Assembly: GCA_019637395.1 (NCBI GenBank)
Contig: JAHBVR010000014.1
Location: 124,001 to 188,000, forward strand
DNA: 64,000 nt
Direction: 5' to 3'
DNA from: Vulcanimicrobiota bacterium
GTDB lineage: Bacteria; Vulcanimicrobiota; Xenobia; Xenobiales; JADMJV01
Shown here: piece by piece, positions 48,833-55,935 of the stretch
Layout: each line of letters starts with the position of its first letter
Numbering within the stretch: position 1 is the first letter of the stretch
The notes under the pieces: generated by a model
The model's input: the letters and a program-made list of their open reading frames with translations, nothing else
Databases searched by the model: none
Told to the model about the DNA's origin: nothing
Translations under genes and position numbers: made by a program

Positions 48833-49824
48833 CGGTCCTCGAAACGACTCTTCGGAGTCGCGACCGACGCACTGATGGGCGTATCATCAGGGGTAGCTTG
48901 CAGACCAGGTTAAGCCGGAGAGAATTGGCTTCGCATAACCCAATTCTGGCCCGATACAGCAACGGGTGCCCGCGAGGGCGGAACTTCGTCAGGTACTTCG
49001 GTAATAGGCGAGGGGAAAACCCGACCGAGCTGGTGTTAATCGGGAATCCTGGGCAGGAAGGTGGCTCCCAGGAGGCTCTGTCCCGCCAGAGGGGCAGGGG
49101 AGTGTATAACCTCAGTACACAGCGCAGAGAGCAGCGAAATGTATGCTCTCGGGCCTCATCGGCCCTGAGAACCGCGAGGTGAAAGCCTGCGGGCGGGAGT
49201 CTTCGGACGAAAGCCCACAGCACTCAGGAAACCAGTGGGGAGCCTGGACAGGGAGAAGAGGCGTCCAGGAGGCACTGTCCCGCCGTGGGGCAGGGGTAGC
49301 CTGTAGACCGAACAGGCGGCCGGGCGGCACCGGCGCAAAGCGATCGAAAGCAGTGTCGTGAGGATCACATCAATGGGTCGGACCGCGAGGATGAACGGAC
49401 GCGCTGGGAACCGGTGAATAACCGGAGAAAAGCACGCCTACCCGACTCAACCAAAAGGGAACTCGGCAACGAACAAACCCGATGGATGTGGGAGCCTGGT
49501 GCAGGAGGACGGCGACCAGGGGGCTCTCATTCGGCCTGGACGAATGAGGGGTAGCTTGCAGACCTTAGCAAGCCGCTGAGCTTTTACAGCGTGAGCCACT
49601 AAAGGGCAGAAAAGAGGTGTCTCGGAGAGGGTGCTCCTCTTAGAGACCTCAAAAGAGAGGCCGGGATCGGCGACAGGAACCGCGAGGTGAAAAACTCGCC
49701 GCAGGAAGTCCTACGGGACCGAAAGGGGTAGAGGACCTGCTCAAACCGATCCACCGGATGCCTGGTGTTGGAGTGGAAGGCAGCCAGGCAATAAAAACCA
49801 CCTGAGAGATCGGGTGGTTTTTTG
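48833..49824 (+). ncRNA. Large ornate structured RNA (about 990 nt) with four repeat modules
   Basis: No protein gene is credible here. Four copies of one module lie at 48833-48917, 49048-49122, 49243-49319 and 49495-49575. Each has a first stem (CGGTC/GACCG, CCTGGG/CCCAGG, CCTGGAC/GTCCAGG, CCTGGT/ACCAGG), a linker like AGGAGGC, a second stem (CTGATG/CATCAG, CTGTCCC/GGGGCAG twice, CTCATTCG/CGAATGAG), the conserved GGGGTAGC or a close variant, and a third stem whose loop carries AGACC in copies 1, 3 and 4 (GCTT/AAGC, GTGTA/TACAC, GCCTGT/ACAGGC, GCTTGC/GCAAGC). The stems change while pairing is kept. CCGCGAGG follows at 48970, 49172, 49383 and 49680, and UNCG-loop hairpins (TACTTCGGTA, GTCTTCGGAC, GTCCTACGGGAC) follow modules 1, 2 and 4. 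It has a promoter and terminator. I do not match it to a known RNA family by eye. Confidence 0.85.
49794..49824. terminator. Intrinsic terminator of the structured RNA (bidirectional)
   Basis: AACCACC (49796-49802), loop TGAGAGATCG with one extra G, GGTGGTT (49813-49819), then a T-run (49818-49823). On the other strand TTTTTATT follows, so it also serves the roadblock gene ending at 49839. A preceding hairpin GCCTGG/CCAGGC (49760-49789) closes the RNA's last domain. Confidence 0.88.
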
Positions 49825-49838
49825 TTGTAGCCACTTTC

Positions 49839-50168
49839 TCACCGTGAAAAAGCCCACTCGATGCTCTCGCCGACCTGGCGGGCGAAGGCGAGATACTCCA
49901 TCCCCTGGGCGCGATCCAGGCCAAAAACAATGACCAAATGAGACCCGGCCCGGTCCAACAGGGCAAATTCCCGGCCCTGGCCGGACATGGCAGGCCTGAT
50001 CGCGCCGTCCAGCAAGGAATAGGCTTGGGGGCCGAGCAGGCTGGGAGCCCATTCCATTCCGCTAAAATCGCCCGCGCGGATCAGAATATCGCCGTTTTCC
50101 GCCAACACGGCACCGCATTTCAGAGAATGCTCGTTTAAAACGAAATTTAAAGCCCTTTCAGCTTCCAT
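49839..50168 (-). CDS. Roadblock/LC7-domain protein
   Basis: 109 residues from ATG 50168. The fold pattern is that of roadblock proteins such as MglB: an N-terminal helix MEAERALNFVLNEHSLKCGA, strands AVLAENGDILIRAG, a helix SLLDGAIRPAMSGQG and strands FALLDRAGSHLVIVFG, then a final helix. Members act as dimers that regulate small Ras-like GTPases (MglA) or serve as cytoskeletal scaffolds. It overlaps the hxlR end by 11 bp, so the two are co-transcribed. No GTPase gene lies nearby. Confidence 0.65.
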   Translation of the reverse strand: MEAERALNFVLNEHSLKCGAVLAENGDILIRAGDFSGMEWAPSLLGPQAYSLLDGAIRPAMSGQGREFALLDRAGSHLVIVFGLDRAQGMEYLAFARQVGESIEWAFSR

Positions 50169-50520
50169 CAAAACGGCTACGCGCCGCCTCCATCTCCGCC
50201 TGATGTCCCACAGCCCAATCCACCAAACCCTGCACAGGAACCAGCAGAGTGGCCCCCAGGGCGGTCAATTCGTAATCCACCCGGGGAGGCACCGAGGGAG
50301 TCACCGTTCGCAACACCAATCCATCTCTTTCCAGTTCTCGCAAACTATAGGTGAGCATTCGCTGAGAGATCTGGGGGATGGCCCGGCGTAACTCATTGAA
50401 CCGCAATTTTCGCTGAGATAGCTGATAGATGACCAGCAGGCTCCATTTGTCGCCCACCCGTTCCAGCACCTGGCGAATCGGCTTACAGGCCTCAGGCACA
50501 TGAGTGTTACTTAGTGACAT
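50158..50520 (-). CDS. HxlR-family transcriptional regulator
   Basis: 120 residues, winged helix. CKPIRQVLERVGDKWSLLVI, then QLSQRKLRFNELRRAIPQIS, QRMLTYSLRELERDGLVLRT and VDYELTALG are family-typical. Cys12 near the N-terminus matches the redox-sensing Cys of YodB/HypR members. It diverges by 48 bp from an azoR-type gene. In Bacillus subtilis YodB represses azoR1 and responds to quinones and diamide through that Cys, so similar control is likely here. Confidence 0.92.
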   Translation of the reverse strand: MSLSNTHVPEACKPIRQVLERVGDKWSLLVIYQLSQRKLRFNELRRAIPQISQRMLTYSLRELERDGLVLRTVTPSVPPRVDYELTALGATLLVPVQGLVDWAVGHQAEMEAARSRFDGS

Positions 50521-50568
50521 AAAACTGCCTTCTTGCGCGCTTCTTCGGTAACGAACATCATATCAGCT

Positions 50569-51150
50569 ATGAACCATCTTCTGCATATCCACTCCAGCGC
50601 CAACCTCCAGAACAGTACCAGCCGCCAGATCGGCGGCCAGCTCGTCGCTCATCTTCGCGAAAACCACCCGGGGCTGCAGATCGTCGAACGCGACCTGGCC
50701 CGCCATCCTCTTCCCCATATCGACGAGAATTTCATTTCCGTGATCTATAGCCAGCCGGACCACCCCAACCTGAAGCTATCCAACCAGCTGGTGGACGAAC
50801 TCCTGAAGGCCGACGTCATTGTACTCGAGGCGGCCATGTATAATTTCGGCATTCCCTCCACGTTGAAAGCCTGGATCGACCACGTGGCCCGGGCCGGACG
50901 CACCTTTACCTATCAAGACGGCTCCCCTCGAGGCCTGCTCACCGGTAAAAAGCTCTATCTGGTACTGGGCAGCGGCGGCGTCTACAGCTCCGGCCCTCGC
51001 CAGGCCTTTGATTTCCAGGAGCCCTATCTGCGCTCGGTGCTGGGCTTCTTGGGACTGACCGACGTCGAAGTGGTGCGCATCGAAGGAACCGCCATGGGAC
51101 AAACCGAGCAAGCTCTGCGGGCCGCCCAAGAAAAGATCGCCACCGCCTGA
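50569..51150 (+). CDS. azoR: FMN-dependent NADH-azoreductase (AzoR)
   Basis: 193 residues from ATG 50569. It reduces quinones and azo dyes with NADH through FMN. Typical AzoR segments: MNHLLHIHSSANLQNSTSRQ, VLEAAMYNFGIPSTLKAWID, HVARAGRTFTYQDGSPRGLL, LVLGSGGVYSSGPRQAFDFQ and EPYLRSVLGFLGLTDVEVVR. Length is usual. It is the likely target of the divergent HxlR regulator. Confidence 0.95.
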   Translation: MNHLLHIHSSANLQNSTSRQIGGQLVAHLRENHPGLQIVERDLARHPLPHIDENFISVIYSQPDHPNLKLSNQLVDELLKADVIVLEAAMYNFGIPSTLKAWIDHVARAGRTFTYQDGSPRGLLTGKKLYLVLGSGGVYSSGPRQAFDFQEPYLRSVLGFLGLTDVEVVRIEGTAMGQTEQALRAAQEKIATA

Positions 51151-51186
51151 CAAAGGGGCCCCTCTCCTGGGCCGGAAGACGCTCCT

Positions 51187-51804
51187 ATGTGGGAATTTCT
51201 TCTGACCGCGGCGCTGGCCGCCAATCCTCTCGATTCCGTTTTGGACCGGCTGGACTCCGGCGCCGCCGAGGTGAGCCTGCAGGTCCGACTGATCCCCTCC
51301 AGCCTGGACCCCGACGTGCTCTGGATGCCCTACGATAGCCTTGCCAAAAGTCACGATGGAGGGCACTGGATTCCACCGCTCCGGCAGGGCATTGCGGAAA
51401 AAGCCCTGCCGGAATGGCCAGCTCAGGAGGGCACCACCCGTTTCGCCTGGAGCGATGAGTTGGAGCGCCGCTACTACCTGCCGGTGGCCCGACGCTTCGC
51501 CACCCAGCAATTGCCTTTCCGCATCTCGCTACAGGTCGAAGCCTCGCGCAACGCTGAGCAGAGCTGCAGCTTGCAAGTGGAAGTCAGCACCACGGTCGTG
51601 AGCGACGCCAGCGCCATTTCCACCGCAACCACCCGGGTGAGAACTCGCCGCGCCGAGGGGCAGCTGTTGCCCGGACAGTCGCTGGTGATTTCCAATCTCT
51701 ATCCTTATGAAGAAGTGTTGCCGATTTTGGGGGAAATGCCCGTCCTCGGCCCGCTCTTCTTGCCCTCCACTACCGGTCCCATGGTCGTATTGACACCGGT
51801 TTAG
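51187..51804 (+). CDS. Short exported protein resembling the secretin C-terminal domain
   Basis: 205 residues. An Ala-rich hydrophobic N-terminus (MWEFLLTAALAANPLDSVLD) may be a signal. The C-terminal region reads RRAEGQLLPGQSLVISNLYP, then YEEVLPILGEMPVLGPLFLP and TTGPMVVLTPV, which matches the distal part of type II/IV secretins ('GqtlviGGL....kvPlLGdiPvLG.LF......elvillTP'). Here the middle and gate regions are missing, so it cannot form a secretin pore alone. It may be a fragment or a captured domain. It ends with a 4-bp convergent overlap. Confidence 0.6.
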   Translation: MWEFLLTAALAANPLDSVLDRLDSGAAEVSLQVRLIPSSLDPDVLWMPYDSLAKSHDGGHWIPPLRQGIAEKALPEWPAQEGTTRFAWSDELERRYYLPVARRFATQQLPFRISLQVEASRNAEQSCSLQVEVSTTVVSDASAISTATTRVRTRRAEGQLLPGQSLVISNLYPYEEVLPILGEMPVLGPLFLPSTTGPMVVLTPV

Positions 51805-52856
51805 CTCTGCTTGAGAAAGCCGACCAGGGCATTGGCCAGGCCCGGGTTGCGGCCCCAGCCGTCGTCGATCCCCTGCCAGTTGGAGCCGCCGAAGCCGCGT
51901 TGCTTCATGAAAGCGCGCAGGTCGTCGCCGGTTTTGATCTTGCCCGACTTGACCGCTTCGGTCAGCGCTCCCACGTGGTTGCCGCCCGCTTTGCTATTGG
52001 GCATGCGGGCGTCGCCGTGGAGAATGTTGCCCAGGAACTTGGTGTACTTCTCCGGCGTGTTGGTCTTACTGGCGTGATACTTCTGATTGAACTGAGCAAA
52101 CCCCAGCATGTTGTTGCCCGTACCGCCGCGGCTGGTGAAGAAGTCGGTAGCCGTCTTACCCTTGCCGTACATCTCGGTGCCGCCGATAGCCAGGGCCAGG
52201 GCCGTGGCCGCGCGCCCTTCGGGGGTGGTGGTGTTGAAGCGAGGGTCGTTTTTGTTGAGAGCGCCGCTGAGTTTTTCCAGGCTTCCATAGCCGTCCGGCA
52301 AACTGATGGCTCCGTTGGACTTGGCCGGGTCGGCCTGGGCGGCCGGGTCGGCCTTGGCAGCCGGGTCGGCCTTGGCAGCCGGGTCGGCCTTGGCAGCCGG
52401 GTCGGCCTTGGCAGCCGGGTCGGCCTTGGCGGCGGGATCGGCCTTGGCCGCCGGATCGCCTCCCTGGAGTTTACCGATGGTATCTTTGCCGATGATGCCG
52501 TCCGACTTGATATGCTGCTGCTCCTGGAAAGCTTTGACGGCGTCCAGGGTCTTCTGGCCGAACTTGCCGTCGACATCGAGCTTGGCACCCTTGGCGTTGA
52601 GCATCTCCTGGATTTGCCTGACGTCGTCCCCTTGAGCCCCTTTTTTCATCGGCTTGGAGCCGAAGCTGGCCCCGAAATCGGGGGTGGCCCCCGCCTTACC
52701 CTTCTCTCGGGAAAGACTGGACTGATCGGTGGGTTGCTTAGGAGTCGCCTCTTTTTTCTGAGTGGCGGGCTTGTCTTTTGATACGCTGGAGCTTCGCTGG
52801 GTGGAAGCTTTCGGTGTGGATCTGCTGGCACTACTGTCTTTGGAAATGGATGACAT
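51801..52856 (-). CDS. Peptidoglycan-binding and lysozyme-like protein with PAAKAD repeats
   Basis: 351 residues from ATG 52856, with AAGGGA upstream. The N-terminus is Ser/Thr/Lys/Pro-rich (MSSISKDSSASRSTPKASTQ) with no Sec signal. Residues of about 70-135 are a PG_binding_1 domain (KKGAQGDDVRQIQEMLNAKG, DVDGKFGQKTLDAVKAFQEQ, SDGIIGKDTIGKL). Seven PAAKAD/PAAQAD repeats form a linker (about 137-178). The C-terminal 160 residues look like a lysozyme-type domain (ATALALAIGGTEMYGKGKTA, NMLGFAQFNQKYHASKTN, GSNWQGIDDGWGRNPGLANA). It probably cleaves or binds cell wall. Confidence 0.75.
   Translation of the reverse strand: MSSISKDSSASRSTPKASTQRSSSVSKDKPATQKKEATPKQPTDQSSLSREKGKAGATPDFGASFGSKPMKKGAQGDDVRQIQEMLNAKGAKLDVDGKFGQKTLDAVKAFQEQQHIKSDGIIGKDTIGKLQGGDPAAKADPAAKADPAAKADPAAKADPAAKADPAAKADPAAQADPAKSNGAISLPDGYGSLEKLSGALNKNDPRFNTTTPEGRAATALALAIGGTEMYGKGKTATDFFTSRGGTGNNMLGFAQFNQKYHASKTNTPEKYTKFLGNILHGDARMPNSKAGGNHVGALTEAVKSGKIKTGDDLRAFMKQRGFGGSNWQGIDDGWGRNPGLANALVGFLKQS
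52320..52455. repeat. 18-bp tandem repeat encoding PAAKAD
   Basis: Seven in-frame copies of an 18-bp unit (core GGCCTTGGCAGCCGGGTC on the plus strand), several identical. Copy number may vary between strains by slippage. Confidence 0.8.
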
Positions 52857-53047
52857 GATAAATCCCTTTCGCCCTGATTTGATCCTAGAATGGCACGAAT
52901 GCACCATGGGGGAGAATGTCCAAAAATGAACAGAAGATTGCGGTTGTTTCCAAGTTGTTGACGAGTTTGTCTAAGAAAGACGAGCGGCGGGACAACAGTT
53001 ATTATCCTGAAGCTACTGGAAGGTTTAGAGCTGAGCGCGAACTTTGT

Positions 53048-53647
53048 TTAGGCAGACAAGATTTTCCTGCCAGACCCGAATAGACCGCGCCGGTAGCCCA
53101 GCCAGAACCCGGGTTGCCAACTCAGCCAGGCCAGGGGCGTGGTCACTTCCTGGAGGGAAACGCCCAGATAAGCGGTCACACCCAGGCCCAGCCTCAAAAA
53201 GACGGCCGACCAGGCCAGCAGGTAATGGACCTGCACCCAATGCACATGCCGCTTCCATTCGCGGCGCCGGGCCGTGGCGTAAGCTCCCCAGGCGGCCCCC
53301 AGCCACAGTCCGGTCAAAATCAGAAAGCTGAGGCGTCCGACCCAGCCTCCCTCGGCTTGCAGGCTCAGGGGAATGCCGCTGAATGCCGCCAGGCCGGCGC
53401 TTACCAGGTAAATCTTGCCCAGCGGCCGATGCCCGGGCAGACGCCAGAGCAGCCAGGGTCCCAACAAAAGCACCAGGATGGCCGTCAGGCTATGAGCGCA
53501 CACCCAGCCCCACTCCAGGGCATACTTAGGGCCGAAGGGGGCTTCGAAAGCCTCAGGACCCTGACCCAGCATACCCAACGACGTCCAGCTCAGCGTCACG
53601 ACCTGGAGTCCCACGTAAACTCGCAGGATCGAGTTAGTCGTGGTCAA
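53048..53647 (-). CDS. DUF2306-like four-to-six-helix membrane protein
   Basis: 199 residues with five to six hydrophobic helices. The pattern HSLTAILVLLLGPWLLWRLP, HRPLGKIYLVSAGLAAFSGI, LSFLILTGLWLGAAWGAYA and KRHVHWVQVHYLLAWSAVFL fits DUF2306 (a conserved His-Arg-Gly-Tyr loop and Hr.WM-type segment). Function is unknown. Its N-terminus overlaps the 3' end of the pilin-like gene by 14 bp, so they form one transcription unit. The 191 bp between it and the lysozyme-like gene hold nothing I can support. Confidence 0.7.
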   Translation of the reverse strand: MTTTNSILRVYVGLQVVTLSWTSLGMLGQGPEAFEAPFGPKYALEWGWVCAHSLTAILVLLLGPWLLWRLPGHRPLGKIYLVSAGLAAFSGIPLSLQAEGGWVGRLSFLILTGLWLGAAWGAYATARRREWKRHVHWVQVHYLLAWSAVFLRLGLGVTAYLGVSLQEVTTPLAWLSWQPGFWLGYRRGLFGSGRKILSA

Positions 53648-54098
53648 TCAGGCCGGTCTCGGAATAGTAGCGGGGCAGGTTGGCTCCCAGGTTGGCCTTG
53701 GAGTGGTTGAGGCCGCAGCAGGCGAAGCTGAAAGCGTCGGGCTGGCTGCTGACCTGATAGTTCTCGTAGGTCATACGGCGGGCGGTGGGGCAGGTCGGGA
53801 TCACCTTCAGGTAGTTCCCCTCCAGCAACTGCTCCAGCTTCTGCGGATAACGGCCCTTATGGTCGCTGGAATACATCTCCAGGGCGGTGGCGATGTTCTT
53901 GCAGTTGGACTTGCAGGCGGTCAACTGCCCGTAGGTGCGGCTTCGATAGCCGCGCGGGTTGATGAAGGCAAGCAGCAGGATGAGCAGAAAAAAACAGCCG
54001 CACAGCGTCAACACCAGCCTGCCGAGAAAGCGGAGCAGGTGGAAGCGGGGCGGCGGGGGAGGTTCGAGCGAACCCAGCGGGAGAATGTCGGTTGTCAT
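53634..54098 (-). CDS. Pseudopilin-like single-pass membrane protein
   Basis: 154 residues. A Pro-rich cytoplasmic head (PLGSLEPPPPPRFHLLR) precedes one transmembrane helix (about 27-45, LVLTLCGCFFLLILLLAFIN). The extracytoplasmic part, ACKSNCKNIATALEMYSSDH, then KGRYPQKLEQLLEGNYLKVI and FACCGLNH, matches the soluble domain of type II/IV pseudopilins. It lacks a standard prepilin cleavage site (no G/A-F-T-L-x-E), so the pilin globular domain sits on an ordinary anchor. It overlaps both neighbours. Confidence 0.65.
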   Translation of the reverse strand: MTTDILPLGSLEPPPPPRFHLLRFLGRLVLTLCGCFFLLILLLAFINPRGYRSRTYGQLTACKSNCKNIATALEMYSSDHKGRYPQKLEQLLEGNYLKVIPTCPTARRMTYENYQVSSQPDAFSFACCGLNHSKANLGANLPRYYSETGLIDHD

Positions 54099-55174
54099 GA
54101 CCTGGCTACGGAAAGCTCGCCGCCACGGTTCACGAATGCCTGGATCAGCTTCCAGGTCTTAAGATAGGCCTGGCGATCTTTCTCCGCCAGAGCGGGTCCG
54201 GTGAAATTGGGCTCGCCCCGGAAATAATCCAGCCACAACTTCTTCTTTTTGACCGAAGCTAAATAATCTTCGCCAATCCAGTGCAACTCCTGAAAAGTTC
54301 TCTCGAAGTTACGCTGGCCGCGCCGCCTGGCCGTCAGCCAGTGCTGCAAAAAGTCCACCAGAAAAGCGGCCAGGTCCCGGGCCACCTGGCTGCGCTTGCC
54401 CCAATAGTCCAGCAGCGCCTGCACCAGCACGCGCCGGGCCTCGGAGGCCCGGGCCAGGCGGCACCCCTCCGATTCCACCGTTTCTTCTTGCAATTGGGCC
54501 AGGGCCCCCAGCAGCCAGCTCAAGTTGGCCAGCCATTCCTCATCCAGTGGCCTGGACAGGTAGAGCCACGGATACTCTCCGGAAGGATAGACCAGCCCGG
54601 CCCGATCGATCAGGTCCAGGTCCGAGGCGGCCAGGTAGACCGGTTCATGGAGTCTGACCCCCAGATCCTGATCGACCACGTAGAAACCGAATTCGAACAC
54701 CACCACGCTCCAGTCTCCGCCGCCGGCGTCGCGAAAGGCCAGAGCCTCCTCCTTGGGAAGGCGCTCCCACGGTTTGGCCGCGTAAAAGTCACGGGCCGCC
54801 CCGTAAAACGGCAGCGCCTGATCGGCGCCGAAATGATCCACCAGGCTGAACTCCCGGCCCGCCAGTCCGGCCAGAAATTCGGTCATCTGAGGAGGCCGGG
54901 CGCACCAACTGACGGCCAGTTTGGGAAAATACATCGACATCGGACCGACCAGGTTGGCATCGTCCACCCACAGGCGGGCAGCCTGCGTCTTGCCGATCCT
55001 ATCGGCCAGCCAGCGGGCCAGAGCGGCTGGTCGCAAGGCGTTCTCGACCAGTTCCACCAGCGGACCGTGGCCGTCGCTTTCATCCACCAGGGCCACCAGA
55101 TGCGGCCGAAAGACGCGCCCCTCCCGCCCGGCCAGCCCCGGCGACCAGCGCTGGGTTAAACTATAGGTCTTCAC
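54095..55174 (-). CDS. Hypothetical protein of about 360 residues
   Basis: The reading frame has an ATG at 55234 that shares the CATG tetranucleotide with the divergent gene's ATG. GTG 55174 (MKTYSLTQRWSPGLAGREGR) gives a more ordinary N-terminus and leaves a leader for both genes, so I use it. The protein is acidic and Trp/Leu-rich. HLVALVDESDGHGPLVELVE and RPAALARWLADRIGKTQAAR look like a nucleotide-like alpha/beta core, and the C-terminal third is helical with KKKKLWLDYF. Pattern is reminiscent of DUF6930-like proteins but not firm. It overlaps the pilin-like gene by 4 bp. Confidence 0.6.
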   Translation of the reverse strand: MKTYSLTQRWSPGLAGREGRVFRPHLVALVDESDGHGPLVELVENALRPAALARWLADRIGKTQAARLWVDDANLVGPMSMYFPKLAVSWCARPPQMTEFLAGLAGREFSLVDHFGADQALPFYGAARDFYAAKPWERLPKEEALAFRDAGGGDWSVVVFEFGFYVVDQDLGVRLHEPVYLAASDLDLIDRAGLVYPSGEYPWLYLSRPLDEEWLANLSWLLGALAQLQEETVESEGCRLARASEARRVLVQALLDYWGKRSQVARDLAAFLVDFLQHWLTARRRGQRNFERTFQELHWIGEDYLASVKKKKLWLDYFRGEPNFTGPALAEKDRQAYLKTWKLIQAFVNRGGELSVARS

Positions 55175-55232
55175 TCCCGGCGCTTCTCGCCATTCGGCAG
55201 GCACCCCTGGCAGGCTCCCGAACCCCGTCCTC

Positions 55233-55895
55233 ATGCTGGCTCTGCTGCTGAGCGCCGCCCTTGCCTACACCAGCGCCGACGGCATGTGCCAGGCCGACTT
55301 TCCCGCTCCGGTGCCGGATCGCCCGGGCGGCTTCTTACTCTTTCACAACGGCAACCTCTATTCGTTTGCTCTCAAGATCTGGAACCAATCACCCGAACGC
55401 TACTACGAGAGCTCCCGCCTTTTTCGCTCCCTGGAGAAGGATGTCGAAGAACGCAGCCTGCGCATCGGGCCGGTAACCGGTTGGGAGTTCCATACCGTTT
55501 CTCGGGAAGGGCGCCACAACCTGGTCCAACAGTTCGCCGCCAACGGCTTCGTTTACGAGTTTTCGGCCTACTATAGCGGAGAACGGCCCGAGGAAGTTGC
55601 TCGGTTTTTTCAATCCATTCGCTTTTCCAGCGCTCCCAAGGATGCGGCGCGCACCCGGCTGATTCAGTGTTCCGTGCTGCTTGACGGCCTGGCCAGCGAA
55701 TTGCTGGACCATCGCCCTTTTCCCACGGAGAAACATTGCCCGGCCGGAGGAGCCTATATCCTCGAGCAAAACGGCCTCAAATTCAGTATTCATTGCGATG
55801 GGGATCACGGACTGCCGCCCGGCTATCCGCGCATCGACCAGACCCGCCAGATTCTGGAAGGCCCGGACAAGCCGCTGCCGCGACCCGATTTGTAG
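55233..55895 (+). CDS. Exported hypothetical protein
   Basis: 220 residues. Signal peptide MLALLLSAALAYTSADG. Mature protein is mixed alpha/beta with about six Cys (GMCQADFPAPVPD, LIQCSVLLDG, EKHCPAGG, SIHCDGDHG), suggesting disulphides in an oxidising compartment. The order of strands (KIWNQSPERYYESSRLFRSL, WEFHTVSREGRHNLVQQFAA) is not that of a family I know. The start codon overlaps the other-strand ATG of the neighbouring frame. Confidence 0.65.
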   Translation: MLALLLSAALAYTSADGMCQADFPAPVPDRPGGFLLFHNGNLYSFALKIWNQSPERYYESSRLFRSLEKDVEERSLRIGPVTGWEFHTVSREGRHNLVQQFAANGFVYEFSAYYSGERPEEVARFFQSIRFSSAPKDAARTRLIQCSVLLDGLASELLDHRPFPTEKHCPAGGAYILEQNGLKFSIHCDGDHGLPPGYPRIDQTRQILEGPDKPLPRPDL

Positions 55896-55935
55896 CACAA
55901 AGGCCCCAGCCCTCGAAAGACGAATCTACTATTTT

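Noticed and set aside
48765-49223. A 152-codon minus-strand frame (and a 135-codon plus frame) in the RNA region
   Set aside because: No ribosome-binding site, odd composition rich in Arg/Leu/Pro, and they cross the promoter and paired RNA stems. Better explained as by-products of the structured RNA.
48833-49824. Group II intron, RNase P RNA or tmRNA
   Set aside because: There is no GTGYG 5' end, no domain V-like hairpin with AGC/GTT, no reverse transcriptase, no RNase P core motifs and no tRNA-like end. Length and four-fold repetition fit none of them.
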